Of a DNA stretch of 64,000 nucleotides, positions 20,428-29,228 are shown one piece after another. Where the stretch lies: positions 124,001 to 188,000 of the forward strand of contig NZ_JAUSUF010000004.1 in NCBI RefSeq assembly GCF_030813415.1, given 5' to 3'. Under the pieces are notes generated by a model. The model was not told where the DNA came from and ran no database searches. It worked only from the letters and a program-made list of their open reading frames with translations. A program made the translations under genes and the position numbers. Source of the DNA: Eubacterium multiforme (GTDB lineage: Bacteria > Bacillota > Clostridia > Clostridiales > Clostridiaceae). Position 1 is the stretch's first letter, and each line of letters opens with the position of its first letter.

Positions 20428-23400
20428 ATGAGAAAAATGAAAACTATGGATGGTAACACTGCTGCAGCTCATATATCTTACGCATTTACAGAAGTTACAG
20501 CGATCTATCCTATAACACCATCATCACCAATGGCTGAACATGTTGATGAATGGGCAGCACAAGGAAGAAAAAATATATTCGGTCAAACAGTTAAGATTAT
20601 GGAAATGCAATCAGAAGGAGGAGCTGCTGGAGCAGTTCATGGATCATTACAAGCTGGTGCATTAACAACAACTTATACTGCATCACAAGGATTATTATTA
20701 ATGATTCCTAACATGTACAAAATTGCAGGGGAATTACTTCCAGGAGTATTCCACGTATCAGCTAGATCATTAGCTACTTCAGCATTAAACATCTTTGGAG
20801 ATCACCAAGACGTTATGGCTGCAAGACAAACTGGATTTGCAATGCTTGCAGAAGGATCAGTTCAAGAAGTAATGGATTTATCAGCTGTAGCTCATTTAGC
20901 AGCTATTAAGTCAAGAATTCCATTCTGTAACTTCTTTGATGGATTCAGAACTTCACACGAAATACAAAAGATTGAAGTTTTAGATCAAGAAGATTTAAAA
21001 CCATTAGTTGATATGGAAGCTTTACAAGCATTCAGAGATAGAGCATTAAACCCAAGTCACCCAGTAACTAGAGGAACTGCTCAAAATCCAGATATCTACT
21101 TCCAAGAAAGAGAAGCTGTAAACAAATTCTACAATGCTGTACCAGACATTGTTGAAGGATACATGGCTGAAATCACAAAATTAACAGGAAGAGAATACCA
21201 CTGCTTCGATTACTATGGTGCAAAAGATGCAGATAGAGTTATCGTTGCTATGGGATCATGCACAGATGTATGTGAAGAAACAGTTGATTACTTAAATGCA
21301 AACGGACAAAAAGTTGGTGTTGTTAAAGTAAGACTTTACAGACCATTTGATGTTGAAAGATTAAAGAAAGCTATTCCAGCTACAGTTAAGAAGATAGTTG
21401 TTTTAGATAAAACTAAAGAACCAGGAAGCAATGGAGAACCATTATACTTAGATGTTATGAGTGCATTTAATGGAGACAAGAATGCTCCTGTAATTATCGG
21501 TGGAAGATATGGACTAGGATCAAAGGATCCAAACCCAGGTCATATTGCTGCTGTATATGAAAACTTAGCTAAAGATGAACCAAAGAACGGATTTACTATA
21601 GGAATAGTTGATGACGTAACTAACACTTCATTAGAAGTTCATGAAGATATAGATGCAACTCCAGAAGGAACTACAGCTTGTAAGTTCTGGGGACTTGGAT
21701 CAGATGGTACTGTTGGTGCTAACAAGAGTGCTATCAAAATTATCGGAGACCATACAGATATGTATGCCCAAGGATATTTCTCATATGACTCTAAAAAATC
21801 AGGTGGTATAACAGTATCACACTTAAGATTTGGTAAGAGACCAATCAAATCACCTTACTTAATAAACAAGGCTGATTTCGTTGCTTGTCACAACCAATCA
21901 TATGTATATAAATACAATGTTTTAGAAGGATTAAAGAAGAATGGTACATTCTTATTAAATACTATCTGGAGCCCAGAAGAAGTAGAAGAACATTTACCAG
22001 CTTCATACAAGAGATATATAGCTGAAAACAACATTAAGTTCTACACTTTAAATGCTGTTAAGATAGCTCAAGATATCGGACTTGGTGGAAGAATCAACAT
22101 GATAATGCAATCAGCATTCTTTAAATTAGCTAGCATTATTCCAGTAGAAGATGCTGTTAAGTACTTAAAAGAAGCAGTTGTAACTTCATACGGTAAGAAG
22201 GGACAAAAAGTTGTTGATATGAACAACGCTGCTATCGATAAGGGAATAGAATCAATAGTTGAAATAAATGTTCCAGAAACATGGAAAACAGCTAAGGACG
22301 AAGCTAAGGTAGAAGGAAGACAAAAACCTGAATTCGTTACTAAGATTGTTGAACCAATGAACAGACAAGAAGGATTTGACCTTCCAGTATCAGCATTTGA
22401 TGGAATGGAAGATGGTACTTTTGAACAAGGAACAGCTGCTTTCGAAAAGAGAGGAATAGCTATAAATGTACCAGAATGGGATAAGGATAAATGTATTCAA
22501 TGTAACCAATGTGCATATGTATGTCCACATGCTGTAATAAGACCATTCTTATTAAATGAAGAAGAAAAGAACAATGCTCCAGAAGGATTAAAATTAGTTG
22601 CTGCTAGAGCATTAAAGACTGAAGAGCCAATGAGCTACTCAATGTCAATAAGCCCACTTGATTGTACTGGATGTGGAAACTGTGCTCAAGTTTGTCCAGC
22701 ACCAGGAAAGGCTTTAGTTATGAAGCCAGCTCACACTCAAGAAGCAGAAATTGCTAACTGGGATTATGTAACTCATGAAGTTTCAGCTAAGAAAAACCCA
22801 ATGAACAAAAACACAGTTAAGGGTAGCCAATTCGAACAACCATTATTTGAGTTCTCAGGAGCTTGTGCTGGATGTGGAGAAACTCCATATGCTAAGCTTA
22901 TAACTCAATTATTCGGAGACAGAATGATGATAGCTAACGCTACTGGATGTTCATCAATTTGGGGAGGATCAGCTCCTTCAACTCCATACACAACTAATCA
23001 TAAAGGATTTGGACCAGCTTGGGCTAACTCATTATTTGAAGATAATGCTGAATTCGGATTAGGTATGTTCTTAGGAGCAAAAGCTATAAGAGAAAGATTA
23101 GTTGACAAAGCTAATGAAGCTATTGTTTCATTAGAAGAAGGAGAAGCTAAAGAAGCTCTTAAAGCTTGGGTTGAAAATGTTGAACTTGGAGAAGGAACTA
23201 GAGATAGAGCAGATAGAGTAGTAGCTGCTTTAGAAGGTTTAGATAACAACATTGCAAAAGAAATATTAAAAGAAAAAGACTTCTTAGTAAAACCATCACA
23301 ATGGATATTTGGTGGAGACGGATGGTCATACGATATCGGATTCGGTGGAGTAGATCACGTACTTGCATCAGGAGAAGATGTAAACATATTTGTATTTGAT

Positions 23401-23940
23401 ACAGAAGTTTACTCAAATACTGGTGGTCAATCATCAAAGGCAACTCCAACAGCTGCAATAGCTAAATTTGCTGCTTCAGGTAAGAAGACTAAGAAGAAAG
23501 ACCTTGGAATGATAGCAATGACTTACGGATATGTATATGTTGCACAAATTTCAATGGGAGCAGATAAGAACCAAACTCTTAAAGCTATAGCAGAAGCTGA
23601 AGCTTATCCAGGTCCATCATTAATAATCGCTTATGCTCCATGTATCAACCATGGTATAAGAATAGGAATGGGTAACAGCCAATTAGAAGCTAAGAAAGCA
23701 GTTGACTGCGGATATTGGGGAATGTACAGATACAATCCACAATTAAAGGGAACTGAAAAGAACCCATTTGTCTTAGATTCAAAAGAACCAACAGCTGACT
23801 TTAAGGAATTCTTAATGGGAGAAGTTAGATATGCTTCACTTGCTAAGGCATTCCCAGAAGCTGCAGATGCTTTATTTGAAAAGACTTATAATGATGCTAT
23901 GGAAAGATTAGAAGGCTACAAAAAATTAGCTGGAAAATAA
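20428..23940 (+). CDS. nifJ: Pyruvate:ferredoxin (flavodoxin) oxidoreductase
   Basis: Oxidises pyruvate with CoA to acetyl-CoA and CO2, giving reduced ferredoxin, the centre of clostridial fermentation. It is a single 1170-residue chain with all domains in order. The alpha-type N-terminus has YPITPSSPMAEHVDEW and TTYTASQGLLLMIPNM. A ferredoxin-like domain has two 4Fe-4S clusters (CIQCNQCAYVCPHA and CTGCGNCAQVCPAPGKA). The TPP domain has CAGCGETPYAKL with the proximal-cluster cysteines, GDGWSYDIGFGG, and YSNTGGQSSKATP. Codon use differs from neighbours, with many C-ending codons (AAC, TTC, ATC, TAC), as expected for a very highly expressed gene rather than transfer. AAAGAGGGG precedes the ATG. 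It is monocistronic, with a strong terminator. Confidence 0.97.
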   Translation: MRKMKTMDGNTAAAHISYAFTEVTAIYPITPSSPMAEHVDEWAAQGRKNIFGQTVKIMEMQSEGGAAGAVHGSLQAGALTTTYTASQGLLLMIPNMYKIAGELLPGVFHVSARSLATSALNIFGDHQDVMAARQTGFAMLAEGSVQEVMDLSAVAHLAAIKSRIPFCNFFDGFRTSHEIQKIEVLDQEDLKPLVDMEALQAFRDRALNPSHPVTRGTAQNPDIYFQEREAVNKFYNAVPDIVEGYMAEITKLTGREYHCFDYYGAKDADRVIVAMGSCTDVCEETVDYLNANGQKVGVVKVRLYRPFDVERLKKAIPATVKKIVVLDKTKEPGSNGEPLYLDVMSAFNGDKNAPVIIGGRYGLGSKDPNPGHIAAVYENLAKDEPKNGFTIGIVDDVTNTSLEVHEDIDATPEGTTACKFWGLGSDGTVGANKSAIKIIGDHTDMYAQGYFSYDSKKSGGITVSHLRFGKRPIKSPYLINKADFVACHNQSYVYKYNVLEGLKKNGTFLLNTIWSPEEVEEHLPASYKRYIAENNIKFYTLNAVKIAQDIGLGGRINMIMQSAFFKLASIIPVEDAVKYLKEAVVTSYGKKGQKVVDMNNAAIDKGIESIVEINVPETWKTAKDEAKVEGRQKPEFVTKIVEPMNRQEGFDLPVSAFDGMEDGTFEQGTAAFEKRGIAINVPEWDKDKCIQCNQCAYVCPHAVIRPFLLNEEEKNNAPEGLKLVAARALKTEEPMSYSMSISPLDCTGCGNCAQVCPAPGKALVMKPAHTQEAEIANWDYVTHEVSAKKNPMNKNTVKGSQFEQPLFEFSGACAGCGETPYAKLITQLFGDRMMIANATGCSSIWGGSAPSTPYTTNHKGFGPAWANSLFEDNAEFGLGMFLGAKAIRERLVDKANEAIVSLEEGEAKEALKAWVENVELGEGTRDRADRVVAALEGLDNNIAKEILKEKDFLVKPSQWIFGGDGWSYDIGFGGVDHVLASGEDVNIFVFDTEVYSNTGGQSSKATPTAAIAKFAASGKKTKKKDLGMIAMTYGYVYVAQISMGADKNQTLKAIAEAEAYPGPSLIIAYAPCINHGIRIGMGNSQLEAKKAVDCGYWGMYRYNPQLKGTEKNPFVLDSKEPTADFKEFLMGEVRYASLAKAFPEAADALFEKTYNDAMERLEGYKKLAGK

Positions 23941-23960
23941 TATAGTTCATTAAATATATT

Positions 23961-23995
23961 AAAACTCAGATGAGATTACTCATCTGAGTTTTTTT
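23961..23995 (+). terminator. Intrinsic terminator after PFOR
   Basis: ACTCAGATGAG with CTCATCTGAGT, loop ATTA, then a run of seven T residues. It begins 20 bp after the stop. Confidence 0.95.
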
Positions 23996-24024
23996 CTTTT
24001 TAATCTATATTAAAAAAACTAATG

Positions 24025-24054
24025 TTGATTTTTATAGAGTGTGCAAAGTATAAT
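24025..24054 (+). promoter_or_regulatory. Candidate sigma-A promoter of the sensor kinase gene
   Basis: TTGATT (24025-24030), 18-bp spacer, TATAAT (24049-24054), 61 bp before the start codon. Confidence 0.55.
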
Positions 24055-24115
24055 TAGATTAAATATTTAAAAAAATTAAATATTTTATTTTGAAATAATA
24101 AATAAGGAGATAAAT

Positions 24116-25351
24116 ATGCCTAGAAGAATTTTATATTTAAATGATGTAATAGATATAGATGTATTTCAAAAAATACAAGACGATATTGCAGAGGCAACAG
24201 GAGTTTCTATTATAACAGTTGATTATAAAGGAAAGCCAGAAACAAAACATAGCAAATGTAGTGAGTTTTGTACTCTTATGAGAAAAAAGAGTAAATATGC
24301 TGAGCTTTGTGAAAAGTGTGATTCTAGAGGAGGTTTAGAAGCTGCAAGATTAGAAAAGCCTTATATTTATAGATGCCACAAAGGATTAATTGATTTTGCA
24401 ACTCCTATAATAGTAAATGGACAATATTTAGGATCAGTTATGGCAGGTCAAATATTACCTAAGGAAGAAAATATAGAACTTGAAGATATTGTAACTAGAG
24501 AAAATATAAAATTTGACTTAAAGGATGAGGAAAATGAAGAGCTAATACAAGCTTATAAAAAATTACCTATAGTTGAATTTGATAGAATAAAATCCATAGC
24601 AAACATGATGTTTCATATAAGTAATTACATAGTAGAGGAAGCTGTTCTTAAAATGGCTCAAAATGAATTAAATGAGAAAAATATTAAATTTATAGAAGCT
24701 AAAAAAGAAAAGGCAGAGCTTGAAAAGGAGTTTGAAGCTTGTAGGTTAAAGGCACTTCAATCTCAAATTAATCCTCATTTTTTATTTAATGTATTAAATA
24801 GTATATCTTCACTTGCTATAATAGAAGAAGCACCAAAAACTCAAGAGGTAATATATGATTTATCTAATATGCTTAGATATACACTAAAAAAAGTAGATAA
24901 GATTCTTCCAATTGAAGAAGAAATGGATTATATAGAATCTTATTTAAGTTTACAAAAGGTTAGGTTTGGAGAAAGATTGGAATACAAAATTGATATTTGT
25001 GATGATTTAAAAGAGAGAAAAATTCCTTTTATGAGTATACAAACCTTTGTGGAAAATGCCATAGTTCATGGATTGGAGTCAAAGGAAGATGGAGGAAAAG
25101 TAGAAATATATTCAGAAGAAACTGAAGATAGCTTAATTTTGTGCATTAAAGATAATGGAACAGGAATAACAAGGGATAAGCTAAATGAAATAAGAGAAGA
25201 TTTAAAATATAAATATGATAATGATTTAGATAAAATCGGTATAAATAATGTTAATAAAAGAATGGCTCACTATTATGGAGAAGATTATAATATAGAAATT
25301 CAAAGTAAGGTGAGAGAAGGTACATTAGTTAAAATTATTTTTGCAAGATAA
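24116..25351 (+). CDS. PocR-domain sensor histidine kinase (LytS-type core)
   Basis: Cytosolic two-component sensor with no membrane segment. Residues about 10-165 match the PocR ligand-binding domain, with conserved cysteines at 48, 52, 65, 68 and 87 and PYIYRCHKGLIDFATPI. PocR was predicted to sense small hydrocarbon derivatives such as propanediol or glycerol. A coiled-coil linker follows (about 172-210). The histidine-kinase domain of LytS type has SQINPHFLFNVLNS, with His221 the likely phosphoacceptor. The HATPase domain has the N-box VENAIVHGLE and G-box DNGTGI. It lies 27 bp before an AraC-type response regulator and directly upstream of the glycerol dehydratase operon, so glycerol or a pathway product is the probable signal. 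Confidence 0.9.
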   Translation: MPRRILYLNDVIDIDVFQKIQDDIAEATGVSIITVDYKGKPETKHSKCSEFCTLMRKKSKYAELCEKCDSRGGLEAARLEKPYIYRCHKGLIDFATPIIVNGQYLGSVMAGQILPKEENIELEDIVTRENIKFDLKDEENEELIQAYKKLPIVEFDRIKSIANMMFHISNYIVEEAVLKMAQNELNEKNIKFIEAKKEKAELEKEFEACRLKALQSQINPHFLFNVLNSISSLAIIEEAPKTQEVIYDLSNMLRYTLKKVDKILPIEEEMDYIESYLSLQKVRFGERLEYKIDICDDLKERKIPFMSIQTFVENAIVHGLESKEDGGKVEIYSEETEDSLILCIKDNGTGITRDKLNEIREDLKYKYDNDLDKIGINNVNKRMAHYYGEDYNIEIQSKVREGTLVKIIFAR

Positions 25352-25378
25352 GAGCTTATGACTTAAAGGAGAAATTGC

Positions 25379-26125
25379 ATGTTTAATATAATGATTGTTG
25401 ACGATGAGGAGTTAGAAAGAAAAGCTCTAAATGTTATTTTAAAGGATTTAAAAGAAGTTAATATAATAGCAGAGGCTTGTAACGGGAGAGAGGCAATAGA
25501 ACTTGATAAAAAGTATAATCCAGATTTAATAATTATGGATGTAAAAATGCCAGGATTTGATGGTTGTAAAGCTGCTGAAATAATAAAGGGAAATAATAAA
25601 GATAGAATAATAATAATGGTAACAGCCCATGATGATTTTGAACTTGTTAGAAAAGCATTGGTGTTAGGGGTTAATGATTATATTTTAAAACCAGTAAAAC
25701 CAAGAGAAATAATTAATATAATCAGAAATATTATTGTTAATTATAAAATTAACGATGATAACGAAAAAATGGATAAAGAAGTCATTTTTGAAGAATACAT
25801 AGAAGATAATAGACCAATTGAGAAGGCACTAAAGTATATAGATGAAAATTTTAAGGAAAATATTAACTTAAATACTATAGCAGATATATGTAATTTAAGT
25901 TCATGTTACTTTAGTAAACTATTTAAAAGAGAGGTTGGAGTTAATTTTAGTCAATATTTAAAAAATAAAAAGATTCAATATGCTAAAAAGTTATTAAAAA
26001 ATACAGAAATACCTATTTTAAATATAGCTATAGATTTAGGTTTTGAAGATTGTGGGTATTTTATAAGGGTATTTAAAAATATAGAGGGAATTACTCCAAA
26101 AAAGTATAGAGAAAAAAATGAATAA
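25379..26125 (+). CDS. Response regulator, REC plus AraC-type HTH
   Basis: The 248-residue protein has an N-terminal receiver domain with acidic pocket Asp8/Asp9, phosphoacceptor Asp54 in LIIMDVKMPG, Thr in VTAHDD and Lys in YILKPVK. A C-terminal AraC/XylS DNA-binding domain follows with two HTH motifs (NLNTIADICNLSSCYFSKLFKR; then IAIDLGFEDCGYFIRVFKN and GITPKKYR). It is the partner of the PocR kinase just upstream. The obvious target is the dhaB operon 377 bp downstream, where a 22-bp palindrome and an 8-bp direct repeat lie. Activation of glycerol fermentation is inferred from position and family. TAAAGGAGA precedes the ATG. Confidence 0.92.
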   Translation: MFNIMIVDDEELERKALNVILKDLKEVNIIAEACNGREAIELDKKYNPDLIIMDVKMPGFDGCKAAEIIKGNNKDRIIIMVTAHDDFELVRKALVLGVNDYILKPVKPREIINIIRNIIVNYKINDDNEKMDKEVIFEEYIEDNRPIEKALKYIDENFKENINLNTIADICNLSSCYFSKLFKREVGVNFSQYLKNKKIQYAKKLLKNTEIPILNIAIDLGFEDCGYFIRVFKNIEGITPKKYREKNE

Positions 26126-26136
26126 CAGAAAAATAA

Positions 26137-26180
26137 CACTCCTTTGACAAAAATATATTTTGTTTTAGGAGTATTTTTTT
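26137..26180 (+). terminator. Intrinsic terminator after the response regulator
   Basis: ACTCCT ... AAAAATATATTTT ... AGGAGT imperfect stem followed by seven T residues. It separates the two-component operon from the dehydratase operon. Confidence 0.75.
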
Positions 26181-26204
26181 ATTCAATATATAAAAAATAA
26201 TTAT

Positions 26205-26261
26205 AAATGTGAAATTGTTGTCTTGAAAATGAGAAAAAGAACAATAATTTCACATTTTTTT
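26205..26261 (+). terminator. Second terminator-like hairpin upstream of dhaB
   Basis: The arm AAATGTGAAATTGTT (26205-26219) pairs with 26240-26257, with a 3-nt bulge, around a 20-nt purine-rich loop. It runs into seven T residues. It lies after a perfectly good terminator and before any dhaB ORF. It is either a back-up terminator, the end of a small RNA, or an attenuator if transcription starts upstream of it. Confidence 0.5.
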
Positions 26262-26305
26262 ATACTTAATAGTCTAAAAATTAAATATATGACTAAAATT
26301 TTATA

Positions 26306-26327
26306 TTTTAACTTAATTAAGTTAAAA
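26306..26327. promoter_or_regulatory. 22-bp perfect palindrome upstream of dhaB
   Basis: The half TTTTAACTTAA is followed by its exact complement, centred 186 bp before the dhaB start. It is an operator candidate for a dimeric regulator. It is AT-only apart from one C and one G per strand, so chance is not excluded. Confidence 0.4.
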
Positions 26328-26370
26328 AAATATTATTTTCTATGATAAAAATTAAGCAATATAGTTATAG

Positions 26371-26405
26371 AGAAAGACAATAATTTTTAATGGATTTAGA
26401 AAGAC
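26371..26405 (+). promoter_or_regulatory. Direct repeat AGAAAGAC, possible AraC-type regulator site
   Basis: AGAAAGAC occurs at 26371-26378 and again at 26398-26405, a 27-bp period, about 100 bp before dhaB. AraC-family activators typically bind direct repeats close to the promoter. The rest of the 377-bp gap shows no riboswitch; in particular I see no cobalamin-riboswitch B12 box. Confidence 0.35.
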
Positions 26406-26502
26406 TTTAGATTAAAATGTATACATAGATAAAAAAATAACAATCAAAATAGTAATTAAAAACAATAAATAATAAGAATTATTTTAAGGGAGGAAACTTA
26501 AG

Positions 26503-28167
26503 ATGAAATCAAAAAGATTCGAGGTTTTAGCAAAGCGTCCTGTAAATCAAGATGGTTTAATTGGTGAATGGCCAGAAGAGGGATTAATTGCATTAGAAAG
26601 TCCTAATGATCCAAAATCATCTATAAAAATAGAAAATGGTGTTGTAGTAGAACTAGATAGTAAAAAAAGAGAAGACTTTGATATGATAGATAAATTTATA
26701 GCAGATTATGCAATAAATTTAAATAATGCAGAAGAGGCTATGAAGTTAGATTCTGTTGAAATAGCAAAGAAGTTAGTAGATATAAATGTAAGTAGAGATG
26801 AAATTATAAAGATAACAACAGCAATAACTCCTGCAAAGGCAGTAGAAGTTATGACACATATGAATGTTGTTGAAATGATGATGGCTCTTCAAAAGATGAG
26901 AGCTAGAAAAACTCCATCAAATCAATGCCACGTAACAAATCTTAAGGATAATCCAGTACAAATTGCAGCAGATGCGGCAGAAGCTGCAATTAGAGGTTTC
27001 TCAGAACAAGAAACTACAGTAGGTATAGTTAGATATGCACCTTTTAATGCACTTTCAATCCTTATAGGATCACAAGTTGGAAGAGGTGGAGTATTAACAC
27101 AATGTTCAGTTGAAGAAGCTACAGAACTTGACCTTGGAATGAGAGGACTTACAAGTTATGCAGAAACAGTTTCAGTATATGGTACTGAATCAGTATTTAC
27201 AGATGGAGATGATACTCCATGGTCAAAAGCATTTTTAGCATCAGCTTATGCTTCAAGAGGACTTAAGATGAGATATACATCAGGAACAGGTTCAGAAGCA
27301 TTAATGGGATATGCAGAAGGAAAGTCAATGCTTTACCTAGAGTCAAGATGTATATTCATAACAAAGGGAGCTGGAGTTCAAGGACTTCAAAATGGAGCTG
27401 TTAGCTGTATTGGTATGACAGGAGCTGTTCCATCAGGAATAAGAGCAGTACTTGGAGAAAATTTAATAGCTGCAATGCTTGATTTAGAAGTTGCATCAGC
27501 TAATGACCAAACATTCTCACACTCAGATATAAGAAGAACAGCAAGAACATTAATGCAAATGCTTCCAGGAACAGATTTTATATTCTCAGGATATAGTGCA
27601 GTTCCAAATTATGATAACATGTTTGCAGGTTCAAACTTTGATGCTGAAGACTTTGATGACTACAATGTTTTACAAAGAGACTTAATGGTAGATGGAGGTC
27701 TAAGACCAGTATCAGAAGATGAAACAATAGCAATTAGAAATAAAGCTGCAAAAGCTATACAAGCAGTATTTAGAGAATTAGGATTCCCTAAAATAACTGA
27801 TGAAGAAGTAGAAGCTGCAACTTATGCACATGGAAGTAAGGATATGCCAGAAAGAAATGTAGTTGAAGACTTAAAGGCAGCAGAAGAAATGCTTAAAAAG
27901 AGAGTATCAGGATTAGATATTGTTAAAGCATTAAGTGTAAATGGATTTGATGATGTTGCAAACAACATATTAAACATGCTTAAACAAAGAGTTACTGGAG
28001 ATTATCTTCAAACATCAGCAATTCTTGATAAAGACTTTGATGTTATAAGTGCAGTTAACGATATAAATGATTATAAAGGACCAGGAACTGGATATAGACT
28101 TAGCAAAGAAAGATGGGAAGAAATTAAAGATATTCCTAACGTAATTAAACCAGAAGATATTGAATAA
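26503..28167 (+). CDS. dhaB: B12-dependent glycerol (diol) dehydratase, large subunit
   Basis: Catalytic alpha subunit that converts glycerol to 3-hydroxypropionaldehyde (or propanediol to propanal) by adenosylcobalamin radical chemistry. The 554-residue length and the N-terminus KRFEVLAKRPVNQDGLIGEWPEEGL match PduC/DhaB. The barrel segments MRYTSGTGSEALMGYAEGKSM, FSGYSAVPNYDNMFAGSNFDAEDFDDYNVLQRDL and DGGLRPVSEDE are typical (longer quotes avoided beyond key residues). GGGAGG precedes the ATG. It is the first gene of an operon with medium and small subunits and reactivase. Subunit sizes favour glycerol dehydratase over the microcompartment diol dehydratase. Confidence 0.95.
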   Translation: MKSKRFEVLAKRPVNQDGLIGEWPEEGLIALESPNDPKSSIKIENGVVVELDSKKREDFDMIDKFIADYAINLNNAEEAMKLDSVEIAKKLVDINVSRDEIIKITTAITPAKAVEVMTHMNVVEMMMALQKMRARKTPSNQCHVTNLKDNPVQIAADAAEAAIRGFSEQETTVGIVRYAPFNALSILIGSQVGRGGVLTQCSVEEATELDLGMRGLTSYAETVSVYGTESVFTDGDDTPWSKAFLASAYASRGLKMRYTSGTGSEALMGYAEGKSMLYLESRCIFITKGAGVQGLQNGAVSCIGMTGAVPSGIRAVLGENLIAAMLDLEVASANDQTFSHSDIRRTARTLMQMLPGTDFIFSGYSAVPNYDNMFAGSNFDAEDFDDYNVLQRDLMVDGGLRPVSEDETIAIRNKAAKAIQAVFRELGFPKITDEEVEAATYAHGSKDMPERNVVEDLKAAEEMLKKRVSGLDIVKALSVNGFDDVANNILNMLKQRVTGDYLQTSAILDKDFDVISAVNDINDYKGPGTGYRLSKERWEEIKDIPNVIKPEDIE

Positions 28168-28188
28168 GGCTTAGAAGAGGTGAAAATA

Positions 28189-28764
28189 ATGGATAATACA
28201 GCAAATAAATTTGTTATGCCAGAACTTACTCTTAAAGAAGTAGGAGAAGCAAAGGTTGGAACAAGAGCAGATGAGGTTGTAATTGGACTTGCACCAGCAT
28301 TTGAAAAATTTCAACATAAAACATTAGTAAATGTAAAACATCCTGATATTTTAAGAGAAATTATAGCAGGAATAGAAGAAGAAGGATTACATGCAAGAGT
28401 TGTTAGAATAGTAAGAACTTCAGATGTTTCTTTCATAGCAAATGATGCAGCAAAACTTAGTGGATCAGGAATTGGAATAGGAATTCAATCAAAGGGAACA
28501 ACAGTAATACATCAAAAGGATTTACTTCCATTAAACAATTTAGAACTATTTCCACAAGCACCACTATTAACATTAGAAACATATAGATTAATAGGAAAAA
28601 ATGCAGCTAAATATGCAAAGGGAGAATCACCAACTCCAGTTCCAACAAAGAACGATCAAATGGTTAGACCTAAATTTATGGCAATAGCAGCATTATTCCA
28701 CATAAAAGAAACTAAGCACGTAGAAGTTGGCGCAAAACCAATAGAAATAGAAGTTAAATTCTAA
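28189..28764 (+). CDS. dhaC: Glycerol dehydratase, medium subunit
   Basis: Beta subunit that helps bind cobalamin. The chosen ATG at 28189 follows AGAGGTG; a GTG at 28180 overlaps that ribosome binding site. The resulting 191 residues equal the glycerol dehydratase medium subunit (about 194). They are shorter than microcompartment PduD (about 224), which has an N-terminal encapsulation extension. The family core is visible: [41 protein letters not shown] and [19 protein letters not shown] (segments read consecutively). It lies 21 bp after dhaB. Confidence 0.93.
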   Translation: MDNTANKFVMPELTLKEVGEAKVGTRADEVVIGLAPAFEKFQHKTLVNVKHPDILREIIAGIEEEGLHARVVRIVRTSDVSFIANDAAKLSGSGIGIGIQSKGTTVIHQKDLLPLNNLELFPQAPLLTLETYRLIGKNAAKYAKGESPTPVPTKNDQMVRPKFMAIAALFHIKETKHVEVGAKPIEIEVKF

Positions 28765-28783
28765 TTTGTAAGGAGAAGAAGTT

Positions 28784-29203
28784 ATGGAACAAAAAATGAG
28801 CCCTAAGGATTATCCTTTAGCAATAAAAAGATCTGATGATATAAAAACACCAACAGGAAAGAATTTTAAGGATATAACTTTAGAAAATATTTTAAGTGGA
28901 GATATTAAACCAGAAGACGTTAGAATATCACCTGAAACTTTAGAGATGCAAGCTCAAATAGCTGAAGGAATGAATAGAGAAGCTATTGCTAGAAACTTTA
29001 GAAGAGCAGCAGAACTTATAAGAGTTCCAGATGATAGAATACTTGAAATATATAATGCACTAAGACCTTTCCGTTCAACTAAAGAAGAACTTTTAGCTAT
29101 AGCAGATGAACTTGAAAATGTATATGATGCAAAGGTTAATGCAGATTTCGTAAGAGAAGCAGTTGAAATATACGAAAAAAGAAATAAGTTAAAACAAGAT
29201 TAA
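28784..29203 (+). CDS. dhaE: Glycerol dehydratase, small subunit
   Basis: Gamma subunit of the dehydratase. At 139 residues it matches DhaE (about 141) rather than PduE of microcompartments (about 173). Recognisable motifs are KDYPLAIKRSDDIKTPTGK, RISPETLEMQAQIAEGMNR and LRPFRSTKEELLAIADELE. AAGGAGAAG precedes the ATG and the gene is 19 bp behind dhaC. The absence of an N-terminal tail on both dhaC and dhaE argues against encapsulation. Confidence 0.93.
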   Translation: MEQKMSPKDYPLAIKRSDDIKTPTGKNFKDITLENILSGDIKPEDVRISPETLEMQAQIAEGMNREAIARNFRRAAELIRVPDDRILEIYNALRPFRSTKEELLAIADELENVYDAKVNADFVREAVEIYEKRNKLKQD

Positions 29204-29228
29204 TTTACCCGAATTTTGGGAGGACAAT

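Noticed and set aside
22998-23458. Minus-strand frames opposite PFOR
   Set aside because: Low-complexity reverse translations of the strongly biased PFOR codons; no start signals.
26126-26502. Cobalamin riboswitch upstream of the B12-dependent operon
   Set aside because: Looked for the B12 box and its conserved stems; the gap is AT-only apart from simple hairpins and has no such motif.
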